Position numbers and translations under genes: made by a program
The notes under the pieces: model-generated
Told to the model about the DNA's origin: nothing
Seen by the model: the letters and a program-made list of their open reading frames with translations, nothing else
Database searches by the model: none
Shown: piece by piece, positions 42,873-52,257 of the stretch
Position numbering within the stretch: position 1 is the first letter of the stretch
Layout of the letters: every line of letters starts with the position of its first letter
Assembly (NCBI RefSeq): GCF_002242805.1
Contig: NZ_MCGQ01000039.1
Span: 1-64,000 of the forward strand
Source: Streptomyces diastatochromogenes
Lineage (GTDB): Bacteria > Actinomycetota > Actinomycetes > Streptomycetales > Streptomycetaceae
Direction: 5' to 3'
Length of the DNA: 64,000 bases

Positions 42873-43636
42873 TGGCCACGACGACTTCGCCCGCCCCGGC
42901 GGGCACGAACGGGTCGGCGCCGGGCCTCGGCGAGCGGCTGCGCACCGGCTTCGGCCTGCTGGGCCCCCGCCATCCGCGGCACACGCTGCCCCTGGAGCAG
43001 GTCGACGCACTGTCCCTGCCCATCGGCGACGACGGTGTGGTGGTCGGCGACAACGCCGAGGGCCAGCCCGCCGTGCTCGGGGTGAACCGTCCGACGCCGT
43101 ACGACATCGTGCTCATCGGTGGCCTGTGGACCGCGCAGGTCATGGCGCTGCGCGCCGCGGCGACGGGCGCGCGCGTGGCGGTGGAGACGGGGCGGGCCCA
43201 GGCCTGGATGCCGATGGTGCACGCCATGGGCGGCGGGCAGAACGGCCTCGCGGTGTACGACGTCGGCCGCGTGCCCCCGCAGGGCGCCTCGGCCGGTACA
43301 CCCGTGCTGGTGGTGCGGGACTGCGGCATGCGGCCGCCGCGCGGGCGTGTGGTGTCGGCGCCGTGGCAGTCCGTGCTGACGCTGCTGCCGTATCTGAGCC
43401 CGGTGGCGCCGCGGTTGATGCGCCAGGCGCGTCTGGTGGGCGTGCAGCGGGTGTCGCCGGACGAGGCGGCGGAGATCGGGCGAGTGCTCGCGCTGCCGCG
43501 CCCGGACGTCGAGTCGCTGCCCTCACTGCCGGACGGTGTGACGCTGTGGTGCACGGAGCGGGACCGGCAGTACGTGGTGACGCGGGCGACGGACCCCGAG
43601 ACCGGACTGCTGGGCATGGCACGCCGGATGGACTGA
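42872..43636 (+). CDS. T7SS-associated protein coupled to EccE
   Basis: 254 aa, soluble, no membrane segment. An N-terminal loop, then an alpha/beta core with YDIVLIGGLWTAQVMALRAA and the tail DRQYVVTRATDPETGLLGMARR. Start overlaps the eccE stop, so coupled expression is expected. In Streptomyces ESX loci a protein of this kind regularly follows eccE. The VLIGGLWTAQ stretch looks nucleotide-fold-like, but no complete P-loop is present. Confidence 0.75.
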   Translation: MATTTSPAPAGTNGSAPGLGERLRTGFGLLGPRHPRHTLPLEQVDALSLPIGDDGVVVGDNAEGQPAVLGVNRPTPYDIVLIGGLWTAQVMALRAAATGARVAVETGRAQAWMPMVHAMGGGQNGLAVYDVGRVPPQGASAGTPVLVVRDCGMRPPRGRVVSAPWQSVLTLLPYLSPVAPRLMRQARLVGVQRVSPDEAAEIGRVLALPRPDVESLPSLPDGVTLWCTERDRQYVVTRATDPETGLLGMARRMD

Positions 43637-43997
43637 CGAGCGTCCAACTTGGCCCGTTTTCACGGGGACTGGCGCGCTATCGCGTGAATTCACGCACTAT
43701 CGGGGGCTGAGCGCACCGCGTCTTCGTCACGTTTTGGTGTACGTACGCGTGTGCCGCGGAGGTCGAAGGCCCGGTGTGACGCGTCGGACGGGCGCGAAGG
43801 GGCCGCCGGGCCTGCCGGGCCCACGGTTCAGGTGATTAGGCTGGGACCGGGCACGTCGCGGGTTTCCGCGAGCGGGCAGTGCGCGCTCCGCGACAAAAGG
43901 GGCCAACTGGCCCAAGGGGGAAGCCCGGCGAATCGTACGACAGGAACGGTCGCCCCCAGGCACGGCATGAGGGTGTTCGACCACACCAGGAGGAACT
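43637..43997 (+). promoter_or_regulatory. Upstream region of the EspI-like ATPase gene
   Basis: 361 nt without a gene. TAGGCT at 43837-43842 is a reasonable -10 with no clear -35. AGGAGG at 43988-43993 is a near-perfect ribosome site four bases before the GTG at 43998. A long 5' leader (~150 nt) would result. Confidence 0.4.
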
Positions 43998-46900
43998 GTG
44001 AACAGCGATCGGGACGGGATCCGCGGGGGTTGGGACACACCCGACGACGACCAGACCGACGCGGAGTCCGGCATCGAGATGACGGGCGAGTTCACGATCG
44101 ACTACGCGCCGCCCGCCTGGTACACGCAGAACGCGTCGGGTGGTGCGTCCGGTACGCCCGCCGCGGCCCCGGTGCCGCCCCCGCCCGCCACTCCCGCCAC
44201 GCCTCCGCCGCCGCCGGTCGGCCAGCCCTTCGCGGTTCCCGACGTGCCGCCCGGGAGCGGCTACCAGCCGGCCTGGACGGCGCCGCCCACCCCGGTCGCT
44301 CCGCCCGTGGCTCCGGCAGACCCTGTCGCCCCGCCCGCGGCCCCGGTCACCCCTGCCGTCGCGCCCTTGGTGCCGAGCGAGGAGGACAGCGGTGACCTCG
44401 TCAGCGGCGCGACCATGCGGATCTCCGCCTCGGCGGTGAAGCGGGAGATCGCGGAGCGGTCGGCCGCGGCAGCCGCTGCCACTGCCGACCAGGCCGGGAC
44501 CGACGTCGGGACCGGCAGCCAGGCGCACGGCAGTGAACCCTCTGCCGAACAGCCGGACGGTGCTGCCGAGTCGGCGGCGAGCGGAGACGGCGACGGCGGT
44601 CCGGAGGCGGATGCTGACGTGGCCGCAGCCGCCGTGGACACGTCCTCCGGTGCGGCCACCACGCACGACGGCGAGGCACAGGACGACGGGGACGCCGCGT
44701 CCCAGGACGACTCGGAGACGGACGCCCGCGCGGACGCCTCGGAAGCCGGCCTCCCGGACACCGACGCCGAGCCCGCGCCCGACACCGAGCCCGGTGAAGG
44801 CGACACGGCAGGCGCGGACGCCACCCAGCCCGAGGGCGCGTCCCCGGACGCCTCCGCACCGAGCGCGCAGACGCAGGCGCCCGCACCGGAGAACAGCGAC
44901 GCCCAGGCAGGCGAGGCTCCCGCCGTGAGCGCGGACGCGCAGGCCGACGGACCCGCCGTCGTGAGCGCCGAGGCCGCCCAGGTCCCCGCATCCGCCCCCG
45001 CGGGCCCCGACGCCGCACCGGGCGACGCCGGCTCCCCCGCCGCAGCCCCCGAAGCCACACCGGGCCCCCAGCCCGCCTGGGCTCCCCCGCCGGCGCCGCA
45101 GGGCAACGTGCCGCCGCTGCCCCCCTCCTACCAGCCCGCCGCCCCGGCCCCGGCCGCGCAGTGGCCCGCGCAGCCGCAGCCGACCGACCCGTCGGCGCCG
45201 CAGCCGTACGCCGCCCAGGCGCAGCCGACCGCCGCTCCGGCGCACCCGCCCGTGCCGCCCCAGCAGCAGCCGTTCCACCCGCAGGCACCCCAGCCCGCAC
45301 CCGCCGCCTGGAACCAGCCCGGCACCCCCACTCCGCCGGCTCCGGCGCCCGCGCAGCCCGCACCGCAGCCCGGCCAGCCCTACGCCCCGCCAACTCCCGG
45401 TGTCCCCGCCCCCGCCGCCGGCCAGCCGACGCCCCCCGCACCGGCACCGCAGCCGACCCCGCCGGGCGGTTACGGCTTCCCGCAGCCTCCGGCACCGCAG
45501 CCGGCGCCGCCGGGCGGTCCCCACCCGCAGTCCGGCGCGCCCAACCCTCCGGCCCAGCCCGGCGGCTACGGCTTCCCGCAGCCGGGACAGCAGCCGCCCC
45601 CGCCCAACGGCCCCAACCCCCAGTCCGGCTACGGCTTCCCGCAGCCCGGCACCCCCAACCCCCCGGCCCAGCCCGGCGGCTACGGCTTCCCCCAGCCGGG
45701 ACAGCAGCCGCCCCCGCCCAACGGCCCCAACCCCCAGTCCGGCTACGGCTTCCCGCAGCCCGAGGCGCCCATCCCCCCGGCCCAGCCCGGCGGTTACGGC
45801 TTCCCGCAGCCGGGGCAGCAGCCTCAGCCCCCGCAGAACCCCGAGTCCGCCGCGGGTGCCCCGCAGCCGGCCGCCGACCCCCGTGCCGGTGCCGCCTGGC
45901 CGCAGCCCATCCAGCACGACCAGCGGCAGATGACCAACCCGGGTGCGGCGCCGCTGGGTTACACCGCGGCCGTGGAGCTGTCCTCGGACCGGCTGCTCAA
46001 CAACAAGAAGCAGAAGGCGAAGAGCGGCCGGCCCGCGGCCGCCTCGTCCCGCTTCAAGCTGGGCGGCAAGAAGGAGGAGGCCGAGCGGCAGCGCAAGCTG
46101 GAGCTGATCCGCACGCCGGTGCTGTCCTGCTACCGGATCGCGGTGATCAGCCTCAAGGGCGGTGTCGGCAAGACGACGACCACCACCGCCCTCGGCTCCA
46201 CCCTCGCCATCGAGCGGCAGGACAAGATCCTCGCCATCGACGCGAACCCGGACGCCGGCACGCTCGGCCGACGGGTGCGCCGGGAGACCGGTGCGACCAT
46301 CCGCGACCTGGTCCAGGCGATCCCGTACCTCAACTCGTACATGGACATCCGCCGGTTCACGTCCCAGGCCTCCTCCGGCCTGGAGATCATCGCCAACGAC
46401 GTGGACCCGGCCGTGTCGACCACGTTCAACGACGAGGACTACCGGCGCGCCATCGACGTGCTCGGCAAGCAGTACCCGGTGATCCTCACCGACTCGGGCA
46501 CGGGTCTGCTGTACAGCGCGATGCGCGGGGTGCTCGACCTCGCCGACCAGCTCATCATCATCTCGACGCCGTCCGTGGACGGTGCGAGCAGCGCCAGTAC
46601 GACGCTGGACTGGCTGTCCGCGCACGGCTACGCCGACCTGGTCTCCCGCTCCATCACCGTGATCTCCGGGGTCCGCGAGACCGGCAAGATGATCAAGGTC
46701 GAGGACATCGTGGGGCACTTCGAGACGCGCTGCCGCGGTGTCGTCGTGGTGCCGTTCGACGAGCACCTGGCCGCCGGTGCCGAGGTCGACCTCGACATGA
46801 TGCGACCCAAGGTGCGGGAGGCGTACTTCAACCTCGCCGCCATGGTCGCCGAGGACTTCGTACGCCACCAGCAGTCGCACGGGCTGTGGACCAGCAACGG

Positions 46901-47195
46901 CAACCCGCCGCCGGTGGCCGCCCCGCCGATGCCGGGCCAGCCGATGCCGGGCCAGCCTGTCCCGGGCCAGCAGTACCCCGGCCAGCCGTACCCGCAGCAG
47001 CCGGGACAGCCCTACCCGCCGCAACAGGGGCAGCCCTACCCGCCGCAGCAGCCGGGCCAGCCGTACCCGCAGGCCGCCCCCGGCCAGCCGTACCCGCCGC
47101 AGCAGGGACAGCCGCCCCAGCCCGATCTGTACGGCTACCCGCAGCCCCCGCAGGGCGGGCAGCCTCCGCAGGCTCCGCCGCCGCCCCAGCAGTAG
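43998..47195 (+). CDS. EspI-like T7SS ATPase with proline-rich arms
   Basis: 1065 aa. Residues 1-~660 are a disordered Pro/Ala/Gln-rich arm with an acidic block (~180-330) and repeated GGYGFPQPG units. A MinD/ParA-type ATPase follows at ~710-960, with the deviant P-loop KGGVGKTTTT (~720), DANPDAGT, and LTDSGTGL as the Walker B region. A second PGQPYPPQQ repeat ends the protein. This plan matches ESX-1 EspI (Rv3876) and SCO5717 of S. coelicolor. EspI proteins adjust secretion in response to energy state, so a regulatory role is likely. Last of the T7SS genes, closed by a strong terminator. Confidence 0.88.
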   Translation: MNSDRDGIRGGWDTPDDDQTDAESGIEMTGEFTIDYAPPAWYTQNASGGASGTPAAAPVPPPPATPATPPPPPVGQPFAVPDVPPGSGYQPAWTAPPTPVAPPVAPADPVAPPAAPVTPAVAPLVPSEEDSGDLVSGATMRISASAVKREIAERSAAAAAATADQAGTDVGTGSQAHGSEPSAEQPDGAAESAASGDGDGGPEADADVAAAAVDTSSGAATTHDGEAQDDGDAASQDDSETDARADASEAGLPDTDAEPAPDTEPGEGDTAGADATQPEGASPDASAPSAQTQAPAPENSDAQAGEAPAVSADAQADGPAVVSAEAAQVPASAPAGPDAAPGDAGSPAAAPEATPGPQPAWAPPPAPQGNVPPLPPSYQPAAPAPAAQWPAQPQPTDPSAPQPYAAQAQPTAAPAHPPVPPQQQPFHPQAPQPAPAAWNQPGTPTPPAPAPAQPAPQPGQPYAPPTPGVPAPAAGQPTPPAPAPQPTPPGGYGFPQPPAPQPAPPGGPHPQSGAPNPPAQPGGYGFPQPGQQPPPPNGPNPQSGYGFPQPGTPNPPAQPGGYGFPQPGQQPPPPNGPNPQSGYGFPQPEAPIPPAQPGGYGFPQPGQQPQPPQNPESAAGAPQPAADPRAGAAWPQPIQHDQRQMTNPGAAPLGYTAAVELSSDRLLNNKKQKAKSGRPAAASSRFKLGGKKEEAERQRKLELIRTPVLSCYRIAVISLKGGVGKTTTTTALGSTLAIERQDKILAIDANPDAGTLGRRVRRETGATIRDLVQAIPYLNSYMDIRRFTSQASSGLEIIANDVDPAVSTTFNDEDYRRAIDVLGKQYPVILTDSGTGLLYSAMRGVLDLADQLIIISTPSVDGASSASTTLDWLSAHGYADLVSRSITVISGVRETGKMIKVEDIVGHFETRCRGVVVVPFDEHLAAGAEVDLDMMRPKVREAYFNLAAMVAEDFVRHQQSHGLWTSNGNPPPVAAPPMPGQPMPGQPVPGQQYPGQPYPQQPGQPYPPQQGQPYPPQQPGQPYPQAAPGQPYPPQQGQPPQPDLYGYPQPPQGGQPPQAPPPPQQ
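45561..45835 (+). repeat. 114-bp tandem repeat in the EspI-like gene
   Basis: Near-identical copies start at 45561 and 45675, with the beginning of a third at 45789, a period of exactly 114 bp (38 residues). A diverged unit begins at 45465. The repeated peptide starts GGYGFPQPGQQPPPPNGPNP. Such arrays change length by slippage. Confidence 0.9.
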
Positions 47196-47207
47196 GACGG
47201 CACGACG

Positions 47208-47242
47208 AAGGGCGGCCGGTGCTCACCGCACCGGCCGCCCTT
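47208..47242. terminator. Bidirectional hairpin terminator
   Basis: A perfect 15-bp stem (47208-47222 with 47228-47242) with a 5-nt loop and AA/TTT flanks lies between the convergent EspI-like and ribF genes. A purine-rich run of GAAGCGAAG words follows (47253-47296). Confidence 0.9.
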
Positions 47243-47297
47243 TCGTGTCGTAGCGAAGTCGAAGAGAAGCGAAGCCGAGGAGAAGCGAAGCGAAGGC

Positions 47298-48245
47298 CTA
47301 CGCTTCCGCCGCCACGATCTCCCGGCAGCGCTTCACGTCCTCGGCCATCTGCTCCAGCAGGGCCTCCAGCGACTCGAACTTCGCCTGGCCGCGGACGTAG
47401 GCGAGGAAGTCGACGGCGACGTGCAGGCCGTACAGGTCGAGGCCGACGCGGTCGATGGCGTACGCCTCCACCGTGCGCTCGGTGCCGTCGAACTGCGGGT
47501 TGGTGCCGACGGAGATCGCGGCCGGCATGACCTCGCCCTGCGCGTGCAGATAGCCGGCGTACACGCCGTCGGCGGGGATCGCGGTGTGCGGGAGCGTCTC
47601 GACGTTGGCCGTGGGGAAGCCCAGCTCGCGGCCGCGCTGGGCGCCGCGGACCACCACGCCCTCCACCCGGTGCGGGCGGCCCAGGATCTCCCGGGCACCG
47701 GCCACGTCGCCCTCGGCGACCAGGCGCCGGGTCAGGGTCGAGGAGAACGGCTCGCCGCCGCCCGCCTCACCGGTGACGTACAGGTCCACGACCTCGACCT
47801 CGAAGTCGTAGATCTTGCCCTGCTCGGTGAGGAACTCCACGTTGCCGGCCGCCTTGTGGCCGAAGCGGAAGTTCGGGCCCTCGACGACCGCCCGGGCGTG
47901 CAGCTTGTCGACCAGCACCTTGACGACGAACTCGGCCGGCGACAGCTTCGAGAACTCGGTGGTGAAGGGGAGGATGAGGCACGCGTCGACGCCCAGCTCC
48001 GCCATCAGCTCGGCGCGGCGGTGGTGCGGGGCGAGCAGGGGCGGGTGGCTGCCGGGGCGGACGACCTCGCTGGGGTGCGGGTCGAACGTGACGACGACGG
48101 CCGGGACGCCCAGCTCGCGGGCGCGGTCGACGGCGTGCTTGATGATCAGCTGATGGCCGCGGTGAACGCCGTCGTAGGAACCGATGGTGACGACGCTGCG
48201 CCCCCAGTCCTGGGGGATGTCCTCCAAGCCACGCCAGCGCTGCAC
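47298..48245 (-). CDS. ribF: Bifunctional riboflavin kinase / FAD synthetase
   Basis: 315 aa. Phosphorylates riboflavin to FMN and adenylates FMN to FAD. The N-terminal nucleotidyltransferase has GSYDGVHRGHQ (~22-32) and the SSTLTRRLVAEGD loop. The C-terminal kinase has RELGFPTANV (~203) and GVYAGYLH. The start is GTG (Met-Gln-Arg-Trp-Arg-Gly). In its usual actinobacterial place downstream of the truB region, but separated from truB by the large ATPase gene. Confidence 0.96.
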   Translation of the reverse strand: MQRWRGLEDIPQDWGRSVVTIGSYDGVHRGHQLIIKHAVDRARELGVPAVVVTFDPHPSEVVRPGSHPPLLAPHHRRAELMAELGVDACLILPFTTEFSKLSPAEFVVKVLVDKLHARAVVEGPNFRFGHKAAGNVEFLTEQGKIYDFEVEVVDLYVTGEAGGGEPFSSTLTRRLVAEGDVAGAREILGRPHRVEGVVVRGAQRGRELGFPTANVETLPHTAIPADGVYAGYLHAQGEVMPAAISVGTNPQFDGTERTVEAYAIDRVGLDLYGLHVAVDFLAYVRGQAKFESLEALLEQMAEDVKRCREIVAAEA

Positions 48246-48376
48246 TGTGACCGCTCCTCGAACCCGTGTCCGTGTCTACCGTTGACCTCTTGTGCAGGTC
48301 TAAGGGTGCCATGCCGGGTGCCCCGGCCCGGCATCGGCATGGGGGCTGTGACCGGGCGCACGTTCGCGGCGGCCGG

Positions 48377-51300
48377 TCAGGCCGGTACGCGCACCCCGGC
48401 CAGGTTCTCGATCACGCGGCGGGTGCTGGGGCCCACCACCGCGGCCCAGTCCTGAGGGGCCTCGCCCAGCCAGCGGGCCATCCGGGCGGCGAAGCCGGGC
48501 ACGTGCCGGGCCAGGACGACCAGGCCCCAGTCGAACCGGGTCGCGCCGTCGGGGGTGCGGACGAGGAGCAGGCCGGTGCGGTGGACCAGGGCGCGCAGCT
48601 CCGCGTCGCGGCCCTCGCCGTGCGGGGCCGCCGCCTGCAGGACGGCGTCCAGGACGTCCGGCTCGTGCTCGTGGGCGAGCAGGAAGTCCAGCAGTTCGCG
48701 GCGCAGGGGGCCGGAGGCGGGGGTGCCGGGGGCGGCGAGCACGGTGGCGAGGGCCGCCCGGACCCCCACAGGGCCGCCGTCGAGGAGGCCGGTGACCAGG
48801 GGCAGCAGGACGGGGCGGGCGGCGGGGCCGTGGTCGAGGCGGCGGTCGACGTACGCGGCCACGTGTCCGGCGGTCTCCGGCCGCAGCGCCGCGGCCTCCC
48901 GGACGAGGGCGGCGACCCGGCCGGCCAGGGCCGGCGTGGTGACGTCGGCGAGGGTGCGGAGCGTCTCCCCGGCGTCAGGGGCGCCGCGCAGGCGGGCGCG
49001 GAAGGCCTCGAGGACGGGCTCGGTGTGGCTGGTCAGGGCCGGGACCAGGGCGGCGGGCGGGAACTGCGGGTCGCCTTCGGCGAAGTGGCGCAGGGCCTCG
49101 GCGAGATTCCGGTCGCGGGTGTCCGGGTCGCGCACCAGGAGGGCGAGGGCGCCGCCGTGCAGGGTGCGGTCGGCGGGGCGGGCGAGCAGGGCGAGGGCGG
49201 CGTAGCGCAGCAGTTCACGGTCGGCCGCCGAGCGGACGTGGGGGGCCGCGCGCAGCCCGTACGCCACCGCGGCGACCCGGCGGGCGGGGCGCTCGTCGTG
49301 CGCCCAGCGGTCGACGGCCCGGCAGAGCGCCGAGGGCTCGTCCTCGGCGAGGACGGCGAGCAGCTCGTCGGCCCTGCGGTGCGCGCTCTCCACGAGCACC
49401 TCGGTGAGGTCGTCCAGGGCCCCGTGCCGGTGGGTGTGCAGCAGGGCCTGCGCGGCGGTCGCCACGGTGGCGTGCGGCGTCGCGGGCAACGGCCGCTCGT
49501 CGTCGAACCAGCGGGTGAGATGCGGCTGTACGACAGCGGGCTCGGCGCCGAGCAGCCGGGCCACGGCGTCCAGGTGGCGCTCACCCCCGGCGACGGACCC
49601 CGGGTTCGACGCTTCCCCGTCCGCCAGGACCAGCACCCGCAGCAGTGCGAAGCGCTCCGCATCAGGGAGGGGCAGCGCGGTCCAGAAGGCGGGGCCGAAG
49701 TCGGACGGTACGGGGCGTCGGGCCAGGCGCCAGCCGACGATGCGGTCGGCGAGGAGGCGGAGTACGTCGGTGTACGGCGTCGCGTCCGGGAGCTGGAGGA
49801 GGGTGTGGGCGAGCAGCCGGGCGGCCCACCAGGAGGTGGGGTCCAGGTCCAGGGCGTCCACCAACTCCCGTAGCTGGTGGGAGAGTTGATGGGGGCCCTG
49901 CTGGCGGCCGAGGAGGAGCATGGCCTGGACGACGGGGCCGATCCGGTGGTGCGGGACGGGGAGCGGGTGCGCTTCCTGCGGGGTGCGGGGGCGGTGGACC
50001 AGGGCGTGCAGGGCCTCGTCCAGGTCGAGGTGCATGCCCTGGATCCAGTCGGCCAGCTCCTCGTACGCGAAGCGGTAGCCGCTGCCGGCCGGGACCAGCA
50101 GGCCTTCGGTGAGGACGGCGGAGGCCCAGCCGGAGCCGCCGCCGAGCCGGGCCGGGGCGGGCCCCCAGGGGAACACCGCCTCGAAGGAGGCCCGGTCCAG
50201 CTCGCCCTGGCCGGGGCCGAGGCTGCACCGGGCGGCCTCGTGCACCTGCCCGGCCACCCGGGCCGCGAGCCGCCGTACGGCCGTGCCGCGCAGCCCGTTC
50301 TCGGCGGCGAGGCGGACCGCGATGCGCAGGCACATCAGGTCGAGGTGGGCGGCGAAGACCTCGTGCCGGTCGAGCGGCCCGGTGGGCGGGACGTCCGGGA
50401 GGGCGGCACGGACCTCGGAGAGGAGGCGCAGGGTGAGCGGGTGCCGGGCGTCGCGGTCGGTGAGGGCGCCGTCGGGGATGCCGTAGCGGGCCCGGGCCCG
50501 GCGGGCCTCGTCCTCGGTGAGGTCGGCGAGCCGTACGCAGGCGGGCCAAGGGAGCCGGTCCGCCGGGAACTCGGCCGCGGCGCGCTCCCAGTACTCCTCC
50601 CGGCAGGCCACCACCAGCCGCGCCCCGGTCTCCCGCAGCCACGCGGCCGTCCCCTTGGTCCACTCGGGCAGCCGGTGTACGAGTACGGGGGGCATCTCCT
50701 CCGGGCCGTCGAGCAGGAGCAGCAGCGGGCGGCCGGCCCGCCCGGCGAGGCGGGCAAGGCGCTCGGGGCTGAGGTCACCGAGGTCGGCGGGGTGCACGCA
50801 GCGGGAGGCGGCCACGATCCGGGCGGCGCGCTGGAGGGTGCGGCGGGCCGCGTCGGCCACGGAGTCGTCGGCGTCCCTCAGGTCGGCGCCGCGCAGCCAC
50901 AGCGTGGGCGCGGGCCGCTCGGCCCGGCCCCGACGGGCGGTGAGGGCCGCGAGTTCCGTGGTACGACCGCTGCCCGGGGCGCCGACCAGACCGAGCACGG
51001 CACGGTCGGGTTCACCGTCGGCGAAGTCGGACAACTCCCGTGCCACGTCGGCGCGTTCGACCGGTTGCAGGCGGCCGGGGCCGGCGGTGCCGACGTGCCC
51101 GGCGAGGGCGCCGGGCGGGCCGTCCTGGCCCACCGAGGTGGCGGTCAGCTCCAGGGCGCCGGCCAGGTTCAGGTCGGCGCCGTAGGCGGGCACGGTGGCC
51201 GCGTTGCGGGCGAGCAGCTCGGCCAGCGGGCCGTCGGCGGGCCGGAGCGGTACCGCGAAGCAGGCGTCGCGCTGGGCGGAGTGCAGAGGGGAGGGCGCGG

Positions 51301-51988
51301 TGGAGTGCAGGGCCGTGCCGAGGACGCCGAGGACGGCGCCGGTCCGCGCGTCCAGCACCGGTCCCCCGCAGGCGCCGCCGCCGAGCCGGAGCGCGTCCCG
51401 GCCCGCCGTGCCGATGGCCAGCTCCAGGGCGTCCTCGACGAGGTGGAAGCGGTCGGTGGCGGTGTACGTCACCTGGGTGGCGGCCAGCACCCGTGCCTCG
51501 CGCCAGCAGCCCGCGGCGATCCGGACGTAGGTGCCGGCCTCGACGCGCTCCCGGACGGTCAGCGGCAGGGGGTCCACATCCAGGCCCTCGGTGCGGACCA
51601 GGGCCAGGCCGAGCGCGGGCAGCGGGGTGACGTCGGCGGCGTCGACCACCAGGGTGCGGTCCGTGGCGGTGTGCACGACCAGTCGGGCGAGTCCGTCGAC
51701 GACCTCGTGGCTGGTGAGGAGGGTGCCGTGATGGTCGGCCAGGAAGCCGACGCCGCGGGGGCGGCCGGCCAGGTCGCGGATCCGGACGAGGACGTCTGTG
51801 CGAGCCGGATCGTCGGCACGGTCCGTGCGCGGACCGTCGGCACAGTCCGTGCCGTCCCTACGGCGCTCGTCGTGGCCCCTACGGCTCTCGTCCTGGTCCC
51901 CGCGGCTCTCGTCCCGGTCCCTGCGGCTCTCGTCCGGGACCCGGCCGAAGACGCCGGTACGGTTCGCATCGCCGACCCGACCTGCCAT
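48377..51988 (-). CDS. Trypsin-fold / STAND-type P-loop ATPase fusion
   Basis: 1203 aa. A charged 7-residue repeat (~20-50) precedes a trypsin-like domain (~65-265). The active-site motifs differ from the canon: LLTSHEVVDG where VLTAAHVVDG is usual (Glu at the His position) and GACGGP where GxSGGP is usual, with Cys207 for Ser. A NACHT/STAND ATPase follows, with P-loop GAPGSGRTT (~331, Arg for Lys), Walker B LLLLLDGPEEM (~424) and a HPLTLRLL motif. About 550 residues of helical repeats end the protein. ATG at 51988 has GGAGG upstream. This plan occurs in antiviral and signalling STANDs; here it sits in a conserved chromosomal spot. Confidence 0.8.
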   Translation of the reverse strand: MAGRVGDANRTGVFGRVPDESRRDRDESRGDQDESRRGHDERRRDGTDCADGPRTDRADDPARTDVLVRIRDLAGRPRGVGFLADHHGTLLTSHEVVDGLARLVVHTATDRTLVVDAADVTPLPALGLALVRTEGLDVDPLPLTVRERVEAGTYVRIAAGCWREARVLAATQVTYTATDRFHLVEDALELAIGTAGRDALRLGGGACGGPVLDARTGAVLGVLGTALHSTAPSPLHSAQRDACFAVPLRPADGPLAELLARNAATVPAYGADLNLAGALELTATSVGQDGPPGALAGHVGTAGPGRLQPVERADVARELSDFADGEPDRAVLGLVGAPGSGRTTELAALTARRGRAERPAPTLWLRGADLRDADDSVADAARRTLQRAARIVAASRCVHPADLGDLSPERLARLAGRAGRPLLLLLDGPEEMPPVLVHRLPEWTKGTAAWLRETGARLVVACREEYWERAAAEFPADRLPWPACVRLADLTEDEARRARARYGIPDGALTDRDARHPLTLRLLSEVRAALPDVPPTGPLDRHEVFAAHLDLMCLRIAVRLAAENGLRGTAVRRLAARVAGQVHEAARCSLGPGQGELDRASFEAVFPWGPAPARLGGGSGWASAVLTEGLLVPAGSGYRFAYEELADWIQGMHLDLDEALHALVHRPRTPQEAHPLPVPHHRIGPVVQAMLLLGRQQGPHQLSHQLRELVDALDLDPTSWWAARLLAHTLLQLPDATPYTDVLRLLADRIVGWRLARRPVPSDFGPAFWTALPLPDAERFALLRVLVLADGEASNPGSVAGGERHLDAVARLLGAEPAVVQPHLTRWFDDERPLPATPHATVATAAQALLHTHRHGALDDLTEVLVESAHRRADELLAVLAEDEPSALCRAVDRWAHDERPARRVAAVAYGLRAAPHVRSAADRELLRYAALALLARPADRTLHGGALALLVRDPDTRDRNLAEALRHFAEGDPQFPPAALVPALTSHTEPVLEAFRARLRGAPDAGETLRTLADVTTPALAGRVAALVREAAALRPETAGHVAAYVDRRLDHGPAARPVLLPLVTGLLDGGPVGVRAALATVLAAPGTPASGPLRRELLDFLLAHEHEPDVLDAVLQAAAPHGEGRDAELRALVHRTGLLLVRTPDGATRFDWGLVVLARHVPGFAARMARWLGEAPQDWAAVVGPSTRRVIENLAGVRVPA
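51857..51936 (-). repeat. 21-bp tandem repeats
   Basis: About four imperfect 21-bp units encode a 7-residue repeat of the form Asp-Glu-(Ser/Arg)-Arg-x-x-x near the N-terminus of the trypsin-fold/STAND protein. Confidence 0.7.
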
Positions 51989-52175
51989 GGCCGTACCTCC
52001 CCGCCCGTACACGTGCCCTCGCGATCGACGGTAGGGGCGTGGTGATCAGCGGGACAGCACGCGGGGTGAAAGCGCCCCCTTCCGCTCCCCCGCTTCACTC
52101 CGAGCGCCTGCCCGGTCGGGTGAATAGGCGGGGGCGGCTGGATACACCCTAGGGGTGGGGGAACCGAGGGGGGAC

Positions 52176-52220
52176 CGTGGAGCGGCGGCAAGGGCAGTAC
52201 CCCGTGGCCGCCGCTCCACG
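52176..52220 (-). terminator. Hairpin after truB
   Basis: A perfect 14-bp inverted repeat (52176-52189 with 52207-52220) lies about 40 nt past the truB stop. It likely ends the rimP-nusA-infB-truB operon before the STAND gene. Confidence 0.75.
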
Positions 52221-52257
52221 GGCTGGTACCCGTGGAGCCGCGCGGTCCGGACGCCGG

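Noticed and set aside
45465..45835. Regularly spaced repeats resembling a CRISPR array
   Set aside because: The repeat is a long in-frame coding minisatellite without unique spacers.
43836..47024. A 1062-codon open frame opposite the EspI-like gene
   Set aside because: Gly/Arg/Leu-rich artefact of the proline-rich coding strand.
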